A stretch of 64,000 nucleotides of DNA, from contig NW_006917097.1 in NCBI RefSeq assembly GCF_000516985.1, positions 186,001 through 250,000 of the forward strand. Direction: 5' to 3'. The notes below the pieces were generated by a model that was not told the DNA's origin, ran no database searches, and saw only the letters and a list, made by a program, of their open reading frames with translations. This stretch comes from Pestalotiopsis fici W106-1. Lineage: Eukaryota > Ascomycota > Sordariomycetes > Amphisphaeriales > Sporocadaceae. A program made the translations under genes and the position numbers. Below, one piece after another: positions 32,011 to 45,316 of this stretch. The first letter of the stretch is position 1. Every line of letters begins with the position of its first letter.

Positions 32011-35000
32011 ATGACCATGACTGCCATCAAAGGTGGTGCCTCACTTCCAGAGGCGCGACATGGGCGGAGAACTCCAGAGCAGCACATAGCCTATAACCTA
32101 CTGATAGAGCTTTTAACGTATGTATTTTCTTCAACGGCACATCAGAACAATCGTATAATCTCTTGGAGGAAGACTAATTTTAATTTAACAACAGATATCA
32201 ATTCGCCTTTCCTGTACGATGGTATGTATCCCGACATGGCCGTGATATGCCAATGCTGATAGAACCCCAAGGATCGATACACAAAAGGAGCTTCTAGCTT
32301 CGAATCGCGAAGTACAGCGCGTGATTGAGATAGGTCCTGCCAATGTTCTGGCAAACATGGCCAAGAAGTCGGCACAGAGGCTTGTCGGAGAACAAGACGT
32401 TGTGCAATCCGTCGACAGGGAGTTTCTCAACATCAACAATGTAGACGACGCACGGAAAATATACTACGAGTATGATGAAAGCTCGTCACCATCAGGGAAA
32501 GATGTATCCCTGTCTGATACTAGATCCCCAACGTCCGCCCCAGGCCCAGCAGTAAAAGTGGCTGCCGCACCTATCCAAGTGACCGAGGCCGCTCCCGTCG
32601 CTATCGTGCCAGTAGCAGTCGCACCGGAAACTATAGTTGATAAGGATCTGTCACCAACCGATATCATTCTCACATTGGTGGCCCAGAAAATTCGAAAGGC
32701 ATTTGACGAAGTGCCTCTAGGTGAAACAATTCAAGCATTGTCTGCAGGTAAGGTCAAGCTGTTACATCAAAGTGTTCACTTTGAAAGTACTGACTCATGA
32801 CCAGGCAAATCAACACTTCAAAACGAACTCATTGGCGATCTTGCTGCAGAGTTTGGAGATCTGCCAGATGGCAGTGAGAGCACTGCTATAGACGCCCTGG
32901 GCGAAAAGCTCGCCTCTGGTTTCTCCGGGAAACTAGGCAAATCATCAAAACGGCTTGTAGAAAGGTTCATATCATCCAAGATGCCCGGCGGTTTCGGTCA
33001 GACAGAATTGGTCACATATCTGGCGTCGCGCTGGGGTCTCGGGCCAAACAGTGAAATAGCAGTCCAATGCTTCTGTGTGACCATGGAACCACCTTCTCGA
33101 TTGTCCGACGTAAGCCAGGTGCACGCATTTCTTGACTCGGCAGTCGGTCGTTACGCCAAGCAAGCTGGCATCTCGCTGCCCACGCCATCATCGGGTGGCG
33201 CCGCACAAGCATTGCAGAATGCCGTGGTGAAAGTTGACAGTGCCGATCTTGAGGCGCTCAAGACTAGCCAAAACGACATTCTGAGGAAACAACTCCAGGT
33301 TCTTGCCAAGCATCTCGGCATTGAACTCAACCCAGACGCGACAAAGAGCAGCGACGTCACAAATGACCTTCGCAACAAGCTAGATAGCTTCTACGCCGAG
33401 TTGGATGAAGAGTTCCTTACTGGAGTCCAGGGCATCTTTGATGTCCAAAAGGAACGGCGATACTCTTCGTGGTGGAACTGGGTCCGCGAAGATGCAGTAC
33501 AAATGCTTCAGAAAGACGGCACAACAATACCTCAGGAGCAGTTGCAAGCTCTGACAAACCGGTGGACTTCCGAGTTGGAAGACATGCTACGATATTGTGC
33601 AAAGACCGGGTTGGCCAAAGAGGCTGCTGAAGAGCTCCTCAAGTTCAAGCCACACGCGCAGGCCGCTCCGCCAGTCTTCCGGTACTTTGAGACGGCCAAG
33701 GCGCCACACACATCTGTCGACGGGGACGGCTCAATCAAGTACAGCGAAACCGACCGAACGCACGATTTAAAGGCAGGAACAACCTACTTTGACATCGTTA
33801 GCTCTACGCGCCGTGGCGGGCCATGCAGTAGCTATGTCCATTGCCTGAGCCGTGGAAACACGTCTTGGCAGTATGATGCCGAGCTTACAAAGAAGTATCT
33901 CGAGGCTCTTTTTGTAGGCAACACGTCCGGCATCACCTACGCCGGCAAGACGGCCCTTGTGACTGGTGCTGGCCTCGGGAGCATCGGCATCGAGGTGGTC
34001 CGCGGCCTGCTATCGGGTGGAGCCAGAGTCATTGTGACGACAAGTCGTACGGCTGCTTCTGCTGGTTCCGTCATGTCTCAATTATACAAGGACGTGGGAG
34101 CCCTGGGTTCAGAGCTGGTCCTCCTGCCCTTCAATGCCGCAAGCAAGAATGATGCTCAGGACCTCGTCGCGCATATATACGACAGCGGCAAGGGTCTCGG
34201 GGCCGACTTGGACTTTGTGATTCCTTTCGCTGCGATTCCCGAGCCTGGTTCCGAGATCGATGGGATCGGTCCACGTTCAGAGGTGGCTCATCGAGCCATG
34301 TTGACCAACGTATTGCGTCTGATGGGATACATCAAGCAACAGAAGGAGAAGCGCAAGTATACTGGTCGCCCCACTACTCTGGTCCTACCGCTTTCACCCA
34401 ATCATGGAGATTTTGGCGGCGATGGACTCTATTCAGAGTCCAAGATTGGGCTTGAGACTTTGTTCAACCGATATCACTCTGAGCGGTGGTCCGATTACTT
34501 GTCCGTAGTCGGGGCCGTTATTGGCTGGACTCGCGGAACCGGCCTCATGAGCGCCAATAACATTGTGGCAGAGGGCATCGAGAAGCTTGGCGTCATGACA
34601 TTTTCCGCTGGGGAGATGGCTTTCAACATTCTGGCTCTGCTCCACCCCTCCATTGTGAAGCAGTCGGATCTAGGGCCTGTGTATGCAGACCTCAGCGGTG
34701 GACTGATGGGCTTTCCAAACCTCAAGGAGGAAATCATGGCCATACGTGGAGACATTACGGGGCGGAGGCGAGAGCGACAAGCCATTGCGGCAGAGAGGCA
34801 GATGGAGGAGTCAGTCCTTCAAGGCCCTACAGTTTCTTCAGCCAAAACCCAACAAAAGTCTGGTCAACCGAACAAACGTTCCAACATCACTCAAGGATTT
34901 CCGAAACTATCAACTCATCAGACCATGACTTCAGGTCTACACAGTCTAGTCGGCATGGTAGACTTGAGTCGCACAACAGTCGTCGTCGGCTTTTCGGAGC

Positions 35001-37075
35001 TGGGGCCCTGGGGCTCTTCGCGCACAAGATGGCAAATGGAAAGCCAAGGCACCCTGACACAAGACGGTCTGACAGAGATGGCATGGATGATGGGTCTAGT
35101 CAGACACCATGATGGCCTCATTGATGGGAAGCCATACGTCGGTTGGCTTGATGCCGAGTCTGGCAAGCCAGTACAGGAGGCAGAGTTTGGACCGCGCTAT
35201 GGGGAACATATAATGAGCCATTCTGGTATCCGGGCTTTGGAGCCTGAGGGAATCAACGGATTCGATCCGTCAAAGAAGGAACTACTCCACGAAGTAGTAC
35301 TCGACCATGATCTCCCGTCATTTGATACTTCAGAGACGATTGCGCAATCCTTCAAGCTTCGTCACGGAGAAAAGGTGGCCATTTTCCCAGCGGCATCCAA
35401 TTCGGAAAATTGGACGGTAATTGTCAAGTCTGGTGCGACATTCCTCGTTCCAAAGGCGACCAGCGGCCATAATTCCGTTGCCGCACAGCTTCCGAAAGGC
35501 TGGAACGCAGCTACATACGGAATCCCAGAGGATATTATTGCTCAGACTGACCCAATGACTCTATACACCCTCTGCTGTGTATGTGAGGCCATGTTCAGCG
35601 CAGGCATAGAAGACCCCTTTGAGCTATACAAGTACATTCATGTGTCGGAGCTATTGAATTGCATTGGCACTGGCGCCGGTTCCCTTCAGTCAATGGGCGA
35701 CATGTACCGCCGCCGATACCGCGATGAGCCGGTGCAGGGAGATATTCTGCAGGAGACTTTCCTAAACTCCATGGCGGCCTGGACAAACATGCTTCTTTTC
35801 GGAGCTACAGGACCCATCAAGACGCCAACCGGTACCTGCGCCACCTCTGTCGAATCCCTAGACAATGCTTGTGAGGGTATCCGATCCCGACGCGTCAAAG
35901 TCGCCCTGGTGGGCGGCACTGACGATCTGAGGGAAGAGGTGTCGCACGAGTTTAGCAACATGAAGGCGACAATGATGGGCGACGCAGAGTTGGCCAAAGG
36001 TTTCCTGCCCTCTCAGACATCGCGACCAACGGCGTCTTCGCGTGCTGGATTCGTCGAGAGTGGCGGCTGTGGTGTTCAAATCGTGATGAGTGCCGAGCTG
36101 GCTTTGGAAATGGGACTTCCCATCTACGCCGTCGTCGCCTACACTCAAATGGCCGGCGATAGCATCGGCCGCTCCGTACCAGCGCCAGGCAAGGGCGTCC
36201 TGACTGCGGCACGTGAGCTCCCCTTGGCTATACAATCCCCGCTCCTAGACACCAAATACCGCAGGTCGCGGTTGGAGCATGAGATTGCCACGATTGAGCA
36301 CTGGCGACTGTCGCAACTGGCGGGCACTTCGCTCACGGGCGGAGACCAGGACAGCCATGGCCACACGCAGATGATTGAATCGGCATCGCGCTGCTGCAAG
36401 TTGGATGCCCAGTGGATGTGGAATGGAGACATTCGCCAGCTGGATCCGTCCATTTCCCCCATGCGTGCTGCGTTGGCGGTCTGGGGCCTCACCATTGACG
36501 ACATCGGCGTCGCGTCGTTTCATGGTACCTCGACCAAGGCCAACGACAAGAACGAGAGCGCCGTCATCAATCAGCAAATGACCCATCTCGGTCGCACCTT
36601 GGGAAATCCGCTCTTGGTCATTTGCCAAAAGTACCTGACTGGCCATCCCAAAGGTGCTGCAGGTGCCTGGATGCTCAACGGCTGCATGCAAGTGTTGGAA
36701 TCAGGACTGGTGCCTGGGAACAGGAATGCTGATGATGTTGATTCTGCGCTACGCTCGTTCCCGCATCTCCTGTATCCATCCCAAGCACTGGAGCGGCCAG
36801 GCATCAAGGCCTTTATGCTCACGTCCTTTGGGTTCGGACAGAAAGGAGGTATCGTGATTGGGGTCACGCCGCGCGCCCTCTATGCAGCGCTGCCAGCAGG
36901 CACATATGGTACCTACCACGAGCGGGTAGAAAAGAGAAGACGCCGTGCTGATAGGGCATTCCAATTAGCCATGATGACCAATACTGTCTTCAAGGCAAAG
37001 GATCAGTCAGCTTGGACCGAGGCGGGCGAGTCGGCAGAGGATTTCTTCCTCGACCCTGCTGCACGACTTCGTTGA
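32011..37075 (+). CDS. Fatty acid synthase alpha subunit (secondary-metabolite type, no PPT domain)
   Basis: Exons 32011-32117, 32195-32221 (27 nt), 32272-32747 and 32805-37075; 1626 aa. The splices restore the N-terminal TYQFAFPVRWIDTQKELL and the acyl carrier site AGKSTLQNELIGDL (Ser about 207). A ketoreductase follows with GKTALVTGAGLGSIG (about 583-597), then the ketosynthase with GTCATSVESLDNACE (Cys about 1215), SFHGTSTKANDKNE (His about 1443) and YLTGHPKGAAGAW (His about 1484). The protein ends just after the ketosynthase (EDFFLDPAARLR). Housekeeping FAS alpha is about 1880 aa because of a C-terminal phosphopantetheinyl transferase; that domain is absent, as in FAS alpha of sterigmatocystin/aflatoxin clusters, so the carrier must be activated in trans. 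It partners FAS beta to make the acyl starter. Confidence 0.95.
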
Positions 37076-40000
37076 CAGTTTTGGAAAAGACATTTTTCAT
37101 AGTCCCTGGGTGCGATTTGTTTGCATTATGATATATACAAGATACTAGGATACATAACTGGTTATGAGTAGAGGACAAATTGCGTATGGTACTGTAGCAG
37201 TGTTGGACAGAGGCCATGTCACCAGCAAGCCGCCGGTGTTGCCCATTACAGGCGCTAGAGACTGTGAACTACATCTCCGTCTTTTATATCACAATGAGAT
37301 TGGATATCGGAGAATCAGGAGTACAAGGCAACTGGAAATCTCTCCGGCTACACTTTCCATGTATTTCAATTTTGGGCGCAATTCAATGGGCATTGAAAGG
37401 ATCCTCGTAAAGACTCCAAGACATGACTGGAAAATAGATAAAGAGTTCCAGTCATTACTATTTCTTTCAGACGCATCCGATCAGAGATTGTGTGATAAAT
37501 GATAAGGCTTGACAGAGCTTCCAGATTTTTGAAAGGGGGGTTCCATCAGGCGGCCGCAATCTTGGTGGCAAGACGCAGACCCTTTGGCATTCATGCAGTT
37601 TTTGCGATCCTATACCTTGCATTAAGCCATTCACGATCCCACGTCCCCGCACCGCAAAGCACTACCCATCCATTGATGCCCAAGCCTCAACAGCAGCCGC
37701 ACACGAAATCAATTGTTCATTGGAGGAATCCATGGGAATCGACGCAGAATCGACGCAGAATCGACGCGTGGATGCTAGGGTTGATTGTATAGCCATATTC
37801 AAACTCTACCAGCAATGATATCGAGAGCTCTGTGTGCATTTGTCAGCTTGAACAATCATTACTGTATCAGGTAATTGACGGATAGATCAATCGACCTCAT
37901 TGGTTTGCGATCATGTAGATAGATTTGCGACCCCGGGACTATTCATTTTTTATACTTTTCTTTTCTTTTAGCCCGGCATATGCTACAAGATGGTTGGATG
38001 GGAGGTCCCTGAGGTAGATGAGGCCCTTCATTGGCGCCCTGCCCAGCTGATAAGGGATGAAGCTCTTATAGCTGTAGTCCTAATAACTGCAGCCAAAGCT
38101 CCTTTTCCCTCCTTGTCCATCCATTGTCACATTTGTTCCCTTACTCACTATAAATTGCTTTAAATTATGCACGTATCCATCAAGTAATTCAGATCAATTA
38201 ATAGGTAGATACAATTTACTTGTTTCAAAATACAACGCAACAACTACTGCCATCCTTTCCGCCAGGCCATGTAGTTTATGCTTACTTGAGGCTTGGGCAG
38301 CATCTGGTCACGACATTTTCTATCCCGTACGATCTATGGGGCATCGTGAGAAGTTCGACTGAGTCAGCTTGGTAAGCCTACCTAGCCTACTGAAGCAGCG
38401 GCCGCTATCTCCAGGCAGTTTTGCCTTTTAGGCGCGCGTCCGGGTGAGATCTCCACACTTCCGCGTCCGCCAACTTTTAAGGGCACCCTTGCTCCCTCCC
38501 TCGGGGCAGTTAACCCCTGCGAAATTCTACCTATGTAGGTGCATGTCAGCGTACCATTGCACTACCTTTTTACTTTGTCTTGTACTTTTCAGCAGGGTCC
38601 CTTTGTGCCCTGCATCCCCAAAGGCGCCTCGTGGTGTGCAGGTCGGACCGCCATCGGTTCGTCTGCCGTCGTCCAATCCCTCGATTTCCGCAGGAGGACA
38701 ATCGGAGTTAAGCTGAGAAATTCCAAGACGTTTTGGGAAAACAGCCCCGATTCGAAATCCCCCCGATACAGAAACGCACTGAAGATTATGCGAGCTGTCA
38801 AGCCAAGGTTCATTCGCTCCCAGCAGCCGCTAAGGTGCACACACAAAGTTTTAAGGTTTGAATGCCCCCATCTTGTTGTTGTTGTTGTTGTGAGCCTATA
38901 CCTATATCACGACTATATTTCCTGTTACATGTATGGTAGGGCGCGTTCAACAGTCAGACCACGTATCATAGAAGCGGTTATCATACCGGGGGAGGGGTGC
39001 ACAGTCCACGGCAAGTAACGGATCGTCCCGTAGATGAGTGAGAATTACCGCCAAGCAGAAACAGGCACTTGTAGCCAAATGTGACCCGTCACATTTGGAA
39101 CCGGAGGCATCCAAGAACTGCAAAGTACCCAAGCCCGCCGGACAGGACATCTCAGTCCATCTTCGCCAACTTTGTTGATTCCATTATCCAGTTCCGATAC
39201 TCGAACAGAGGTACCCCCACCACCATCTATATCTATCAAGCAAGCGCCATTGACACACGAAATCCCAATGACACCACTGGGTTAATACTGATCAATATAG
39301 GAGAAGACGCAATTCTGTTGATATTCCACGTCCATACCTCTCGGGCGAGTTTCACAATCAGCGCCAAAGCACGTCAGTGACTAATCTGTTCTTGGTAAGC
39401 AAAGGGTCGCTTGTCAGCATCACGCCATGCGGCACAGCACAGCACACAGCAGACCATGTGAGTCTTTAACAATGTGGGAATATGCAGGGCCGTTGAATCC
39501 CACCGCGAGTCGTGGTGGTATCGCAGCAGGAAAAAAAAGAGGTCTGTTCAACTCACACTTCCGGCCTCGCTAAAGCAGATAGCACCGTGCTTAATTTGTT
39601 TGTGGTCATCGTGCGATGGGTGCATGCTTGAAGGATGAAAATGCATGTAAGACTGCTGCGTTGCCAACCTTCCTCAGACTTGTATGATACGCAAGACTTC
39701 TACAGAGCGACCGGGGAGGGGGGGGTCAGCCACAAAGTACCAATTAGACGAATCATATTGCAGCAATAGCTTATCAAAATTCCTTGTTTCCGAAGTAAGC
39801 AAGTCGGCGAAATGTGTGATGTCTAGGCCAGTCTAGTTCATTGCCATGCCTATCGGCTATCAATCTTGACAAATACTGGCATGATTGAGGCCGTGATCAT
39901 ATTCAGAGCCTATGCTGTTTCGTGGGCTTTCATGAATGATTTTCATGTAGGCTCTAATGTCGCAAGTGGTCGGTTGGAAAGGGCGGTCTACTCCGAAAAG

Positions 40001-40326
40001 TGATGTAGTCTTTGACGCACCGAGCACAACGTATGAGAACCTGGTTAATGGAGCACGTCAGAAATCACCTGCGCACCTGCTACGTTGATTGAACTGCAAG
40101 ACAACAATTGGCTTGTTACGTAGATGCTTTATTTCTAATTGCTTCTGTATGCCAACGTTCATTTTGAAAGGGGCACTGATCGCGTGTTCTACCAAATGGA
40201 TGTCCATTAATGCCCCAAAAAGAATAAATGCCCTTTGCTCCGTTGTATGCTGAAATCTTGCGTTTCGTCGTCGGTTACAAAAATCGGAAGCCTCGTCTGC
40301 GTGAACACGTGTGTCTCCACAGGACA
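37076..40326. other. Intergenic, about 3.2 kb
   Basis: No exon with recognisable protein character. Contains a 12-bp unit (GCAGAATCGAC-like) repeated three times at about 37738-37770 and a short GTT microsatellite at about 38875-38891. It separates the last biosynthetic gene from the regulator gene. Confidence 0.45.
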
Positions 40327-42876
40327 TCATTCCCACCTTGTCCCTGGTCCGAAAACGCCCTGAAAGAAGTCCATGTTGAAATTATTCCATTCAGTATTGC
40401 CCGTTAAGAAATCAGAGGTCAACTCCGATTGGTCTGGTATCATGGAGGACGATGACACTGGAGGAGGGAATTCACATGCAGCTGTCAGTGGCCGGGAGGA
40501 TAGATCCATAGGATCCGTGTCTGGGGGCGTGAAAAAGCCAAACCCTGCCAATTCTGCAAGTCCAGCAGTGGGGAAACTCGTCTCGTTGGAGTGGGACGGG
40601 GACAGACCAGACTGGCCTTGGTAGACCTTGGGCAACCTGAGGGGACATCCATTGAGCAATTCTGGCACCACAGGACTCGGGGGATTCTTGGAATTGCATG
40701 CCGATGACGACGTGGAATTGCGACTATCCCTGCTAGCCGGCAGACTTGTGAGGGCTTCCCCCAAGACCTGAAGGACATCCAGAGCCCACCCGAGTCCGAG
40801 TCTCATGCGGTGATAGAATATGTGAGAGAACTTCTTGTTATGTTCCGGCATGTCGAGGTGGTCACATGTCGCTCGGAGTAGTAAAACGTCTGCTTTGGCG
40901 GCTGCATCGTGTTCGCCTTTTTTGAATAACTCGGCCAGACGAAAGGAGACAAGCTCAAAGAATGCAATCATTGGATAACTACCAATCAAGTTCGACAGCA
41001 AGGCCAACCTTGATGGATCAAGAGGTGATTTGGATACCTCGAGAATCAACTTTAGGCTTGCCCGTGAGAGATCACGCAGCTTCTCCTGGCTGTTCTCATC
41101 GCCACGTTCGCACCGAAGAACAAGGATCTGCGATACTTGGAAAGCGTACACTAGTTCGATCTTTGCCAGATCGACGTCGCTTGTGGTGTTCGGAGGCGAG
41201 AATAATAGCCTTGTGTGCTTTTGGGAAAACCTGTTGAGGGAGCCGTGAAGTTGCCTCATTTGCCGGGCTCGCGTTTCTACACTGGCCTTGCTCGCCCTGG
41301 AAGTGTAGAGATTCATGTAAATCTCCTCCCAAATGGTCATTAGCTGGCCCAAGGGGTCGTCGAACGGACTATGGTCCGAGTCGAACATGTGAAGATCGCA
41401 TGGAAGACCGGTCACAAAGACACGCTGTTTGTCCATTGTGTATAGAACTTGGAAGAGGCGCCGTCGTATCCTGTCTGAATCTTCAGATTCTTGGTAGCCT
41501 TCTCCTCGCGGGCGGGCTTTAGACCTATACAGGCCGAGTGCGCGGCCCGCCTGACAAGCCGCGTGGCAAACTCTCTGAGCAATTACAAGACTATAGAATT
41601 CTCGGGCAGCGAGAGTCTACAACTATCAGCATCCATACACTAGTCTCTAACTTCAAAATAAAGAACGGCCAGAAAAACTTACCAATGTCATGAGTGCCTG
41701 TACATTAACCAAGCTCGGTTCCATGAAGGCATCAAGATTCGCAATGGCACGATCACAGTTCTTGAGGAACGAAGGAAGTATGTCATCGTTCATCCCACGT
41801 GAGTTTGAATGAGAGGCACGAGCGGCTTGTAATTCCATGCCAAACTCGAGCAAAACGATATTGTTGATGATGAGTGCCATTGCTGAACCTTCTTGCGGCT
41901 GTTCATCACCATAGTGGGCCTCTATGGCACGATGCAGCTCGGAATCGTCGAATATGGGCGTTCGCGAGTTGATGTGCTTCAAATACCCGTCCACGAACAG
42001 ATTCACCATTAAGCGTGGAGGTGTGGTGATGGGGTTCAGGTCACTTGTGACGGTAGACTCTGGACGTCGCGATTGGAACGGGAATTCGTCTAGCTTCTTC
42101 TGTAGTGTGGCTCTGACACGAGGGTCTTGAAGAGCGTAGGCAATGTATGACTCCCGACCACTGCCGTGATTCTCGCCATGCTCATCGGACTCAACAAGAG
42201 GACTGCCTGTCTGTCGTAGCAAAGACTTGATCAAGACCAGAGGTGCCGGGTACCCATAAACCCGCTCGCCACCGTCGTCCAACTCAACCGTCTCAAATGC
42301 GGGCTCTTTCGAAGCCAAAGGACCGACAGACACCGGAGTATCGGGCTGATCCACATTGATCGGTTCGGGGCTCGGAAGCGGCACTAAATCATGGGGCTGG
42401 GCGACATTCGCGACATGAGAACAAGGCCGCGCGGCGAGCTGGCGGGTAAATTCAGTCAGAGTAGCCAGTGTCTGATCCACTTGATCTAAACGCTGCAACA
42501 CAAAAGAGAAGTCATCGCGCCTGGAGATCAATTAGACACAATCAACGGCCATCCACCGGGCACATGAGCGACGACTGACGTACAGTAGCTTTGTGTGGTT
42601 GATTCTCTTGAGAGTGCTGGATGAGCTGCATTCTACGCCCGACTTGCGGCAGTTTGAGCATTCTGGTTGCCGCCGATCACACCGGATTTTGCGTAGTCTG
42701 CACTGATCACAGGCCGGTGTGTCTTTGTCCTCATTATTTGATCGAGCTCGCTTCCGTCTTCCACCAGTTGCACGGGTGACTGAGGGCGCGTCACTATCGG
42801 GGTCGGCCTGTGGTGGTGGTTGCTGTTGTTGTTGTTCAACTTCGCGATGGGGCGACGAGGGCGGCAGCGCGGCCAT
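40327..42876 (-). CDS. Zn2Cys6 transcription factor with fungal-specific regulatory domain
   Basis: Three exons: 42876-42584, 42520-41683 and 41616-40327; 806 aa. [21 protein letters not shown] plus C at GVEC is a complete CX2CX6CX6CX2CX6C zinc cluster at about residues 56-83, preceded by a poly-Gln/Pro leader and a basic RRKRAR. After the first intron a heptad-like [19 protein letters not shown] linker suits a dimerisation coiled coil. The middle part ([61 protein letters not shown]) is the fungal_trans regulatory domain. It is nuclear. As the nearest complete regulator to the FAS alpha gene, it is the leading candidate for the cluster-specific activator that would read the CGG-containing motifs; this is inference from position. 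Confidence 0.88.
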
Positions 42877-43208
42877 GGTTAGTGACAGCCCTGAATTAGA
42901 GTAGTGGATTGATGGGGAAGAGGAAACGTTGATCGCGGAAGCTAAACGTTAGGGTGTACCGAATGTATTTAGTCCTCAATGTAGGTGAGTGCTGGCTGGT
43001 ATTGTATCAAGATTAGGTGGTACCTAACGTAGCGACCTAATGCACCTAGGCTGAGGCTTGTCTAGCAGGCCAGGCCCACTGGCAGGGGTGGCCTAAAACC
43101 CTTGAAATTGAACCAGCCCAGCCAAGCCAGTCCACTAGGGACTAAACTGAACCCTGCATGCAACCGTTCTTCTAGGCTCCGAGTCGATATGCATTGCAAC
43201 CTGCAAGG
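42877..43208. other. Promoter region of the Zn2Cys6 gene
   Basis: About 330 bp upstream of the regulator, with several CCTAGG/GGCCTA-like repeats; nothing else recognised. Confidence 0.4.
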
Positions 43209-44650
43209 TCAGATCTCTGGCGTGTTTAGGGCAATACCTATAAGCATGTCGATAAGGGCCTCCTCGTAACATTGGAGCTTCTCCCAAAGCGTGCCCACGT
43301 TCAGACTCTGCAGCAGACCAATCAACGCCGGCAGAATAGCAACGCGCTCTTGTGGCCCTACCTCTTGCACGTTGAAACGTATTGCTACTATAGTGACTAG
43401 TCCATGTGCATGCACGTCGTCTTAGAATACCTTCATGACGCCATGACTTTCCGCGAGATGCTCATCAGTGTGACGACCGAGCCGAACCCGAGCCGAATAC
43501 GGCAGTCCCGCATTGCTTACCTTATCTAAGATTTCAATTTCACTGCCGATGCACATATACTGCCCAGTATATCGCTCGTAACGATTCATTCATGTTGGTA
43601 TCGTCCCTCCCTTGTTACCTTGGGATAATCCAATTTACTTCCCTGCTTCAGCATCAATACATGTCTGACTTGATCCACTCAACTCAGCGCTTTCTTGGGA
43701 CTCTATATCGTATCCGGGTTAACTGGTCCCCGTCTGTAACTCCATGAGGTGCTCGTGCATAGTATTGCCCAGATCCTGTTCCCAGGAATTCCGTCTGGTA
43801 GATAAGGTTGCTGAAGACACGGCCCCGGGCCATAAGACAACAATTTCATGACACAAATATCAAATTTTGTGGTATTTGAGCTTGGAAGGTCTTTGTCGCA
43901 CTCCATCTTGTATAGAATTCCAGTGCGAACAATCTCCCATGATCTTTGGTCGCCGCTCTTCGGTCTTGATCTCTGAGGACCTAAGTCCGCCCTTCTCTCT
44001 AGTATCATTTCAGACGGTACGGTACTGGCAGTCTTTCGGACAGCCGCTTAGGCATCCTGGACAACAGTCGTGATGTCTAAAGCACGATGTCATAACCCAT
44101 ATCCATTTTGGTTGAGACTTTCCATGTCTTCCAGGCCTCTCCGTCGTTCTCAATCGGTGAGCAGTCCACTCGATCAAAGATGTTCTTCCTCATTTCCTGT
44201 CACATCTAGCCATCACACCAACCTCGGGAAAGTGGGAGATTCACATCTGTCAGTTTGACTTGACTGGTCTGGCATCTGTTATAGCACCTGCGTTCTCAAG
44301 TTGTCTCGATCGACTGTCCAGGTAAGTCAAGCTCCGAATATTGTCTAATAGTTGTTGACAGCGGTAATATTGATTTCGCAGACCTTGAATTTTGGGGTCC
44401 TTTCTTTCGGGTGTCATCGTTGTTGTCTTGGTGCTGTGTTTTCCAGGCCACGAGCTGTCAAACAATTACACTGGCTATCCCTCTGAAGTACTAATAAGCG
44501 GCCACAACAGCTGAGCTTCTTTCGCTGCTATATACTGCATTCTTGGCAAGCAATTTCCCACCCTTCATACCACGACCGGGGATTTTCGTAGGTCTCGTCA
44601 GGACTGTGCGGATTTTCTGGGCCGAAGAGATCGTAATGCAATGAGTCCAT
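43209..44650 (-). pseudogene. Coding-like remnants on the minus strand, unknown gene
   Basis: Several short open stretches read like exons of one gene but I could not join them. 44650-44528 starts MDSLHYDLFGPENPHSP and contains SWYEGWEIACQEC. 44465-44250 contains PERKDPKIQGLRNQYYRCQQLL. 44193-44077 contains RKNIFDRVDCSPIENDGEAW after a good TGACAG acceptor. 44008-43703 contains KFDICVMKLLSYGPG. 43415-43209 contains LPALIGLLQSLNVGTLWEKLQ. Consistent splice donors and phases between them were not found, so this is either a multi-exon gene I cannot resolve or a decayed one. No family recognised. Confidence 0.25.
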
Positions 44651-45316
44651 CACAATAATTCGGTCACTTATTTTAGGTGGTGTCGATGACTTCAACTGAT
44701 GCTGAGGTGGTGAGGTTGATAAACAAAGAGGAGTATTTATAAGCGAGGTTGAGAAGTTATGCAGTCAAGAGAAAGATGACATATACCTAGGAGCCTCCGA
44801 GAACTGATGCACAATAAGAGCAAAAAGAAGGGGGGGAAAATATTTGGAAGTTGAGAACGATTGTAATGTGTGACTTTTGTAAGCATCGTCGGAGGTTACA
44901 TCTTTCCATGTGTAAATCTAAAGCACACCTCAACTTTGACTTGTTGGTGCAAAGTGTTGGTGCTTTTTATTGCAATATGTACTATTGAAACCTGGAAACC
45001 CCAAACAGAGGCAAGCGTGGCAATGATCATAAAATATCCAAACCCCATTGCTAGATTTGATAGTGAATTTCTGGCCTTATTACTAAACACGTGCCGTACT
45101 TGTTGTCAGCATCTTGAAGCTCATAAGGGACTACCGCTTATCCATTATACAGGTGGGCGTTGACCCTGTATTTTTGACCCCTCAGACTCGAGTTATGTGA
45201 AGAGTCTCGCGGCGGATGGTACTATTGATTGCTGAAGTGGCGACAGGCCGAGCTCAAACATACATGAGGCCATATCTGTGCCAACAGGCACGACGTTCAA
45301 TTATACTATGTGGTAA
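44651..45316. other. Intergenic, no feature seen
   Basis: About 670 bp; AT-rich, with no credible exon, RNA gene or repeat. Confidence 0.45.

Noticed and set aside
36145..36691. Antisense open frames within the FAS alpha ketosynthase
   Set aside because: Overlap conserved catalytic sequence on the sense strand.
37738..37770. Three-copy GCAGAATCGAC-like repeat considered as a CRISPR-like or regulatory array
   Set aside because: Only three short adjacent units with no spacers; an ordinary short tandem repeat in a fungal genome.
38539..39018. 159-codon open frame in the spacer right of FAS alpha
   Set aside because: Low-complexity and unlike any protein; no splice context or codon bias to support it.
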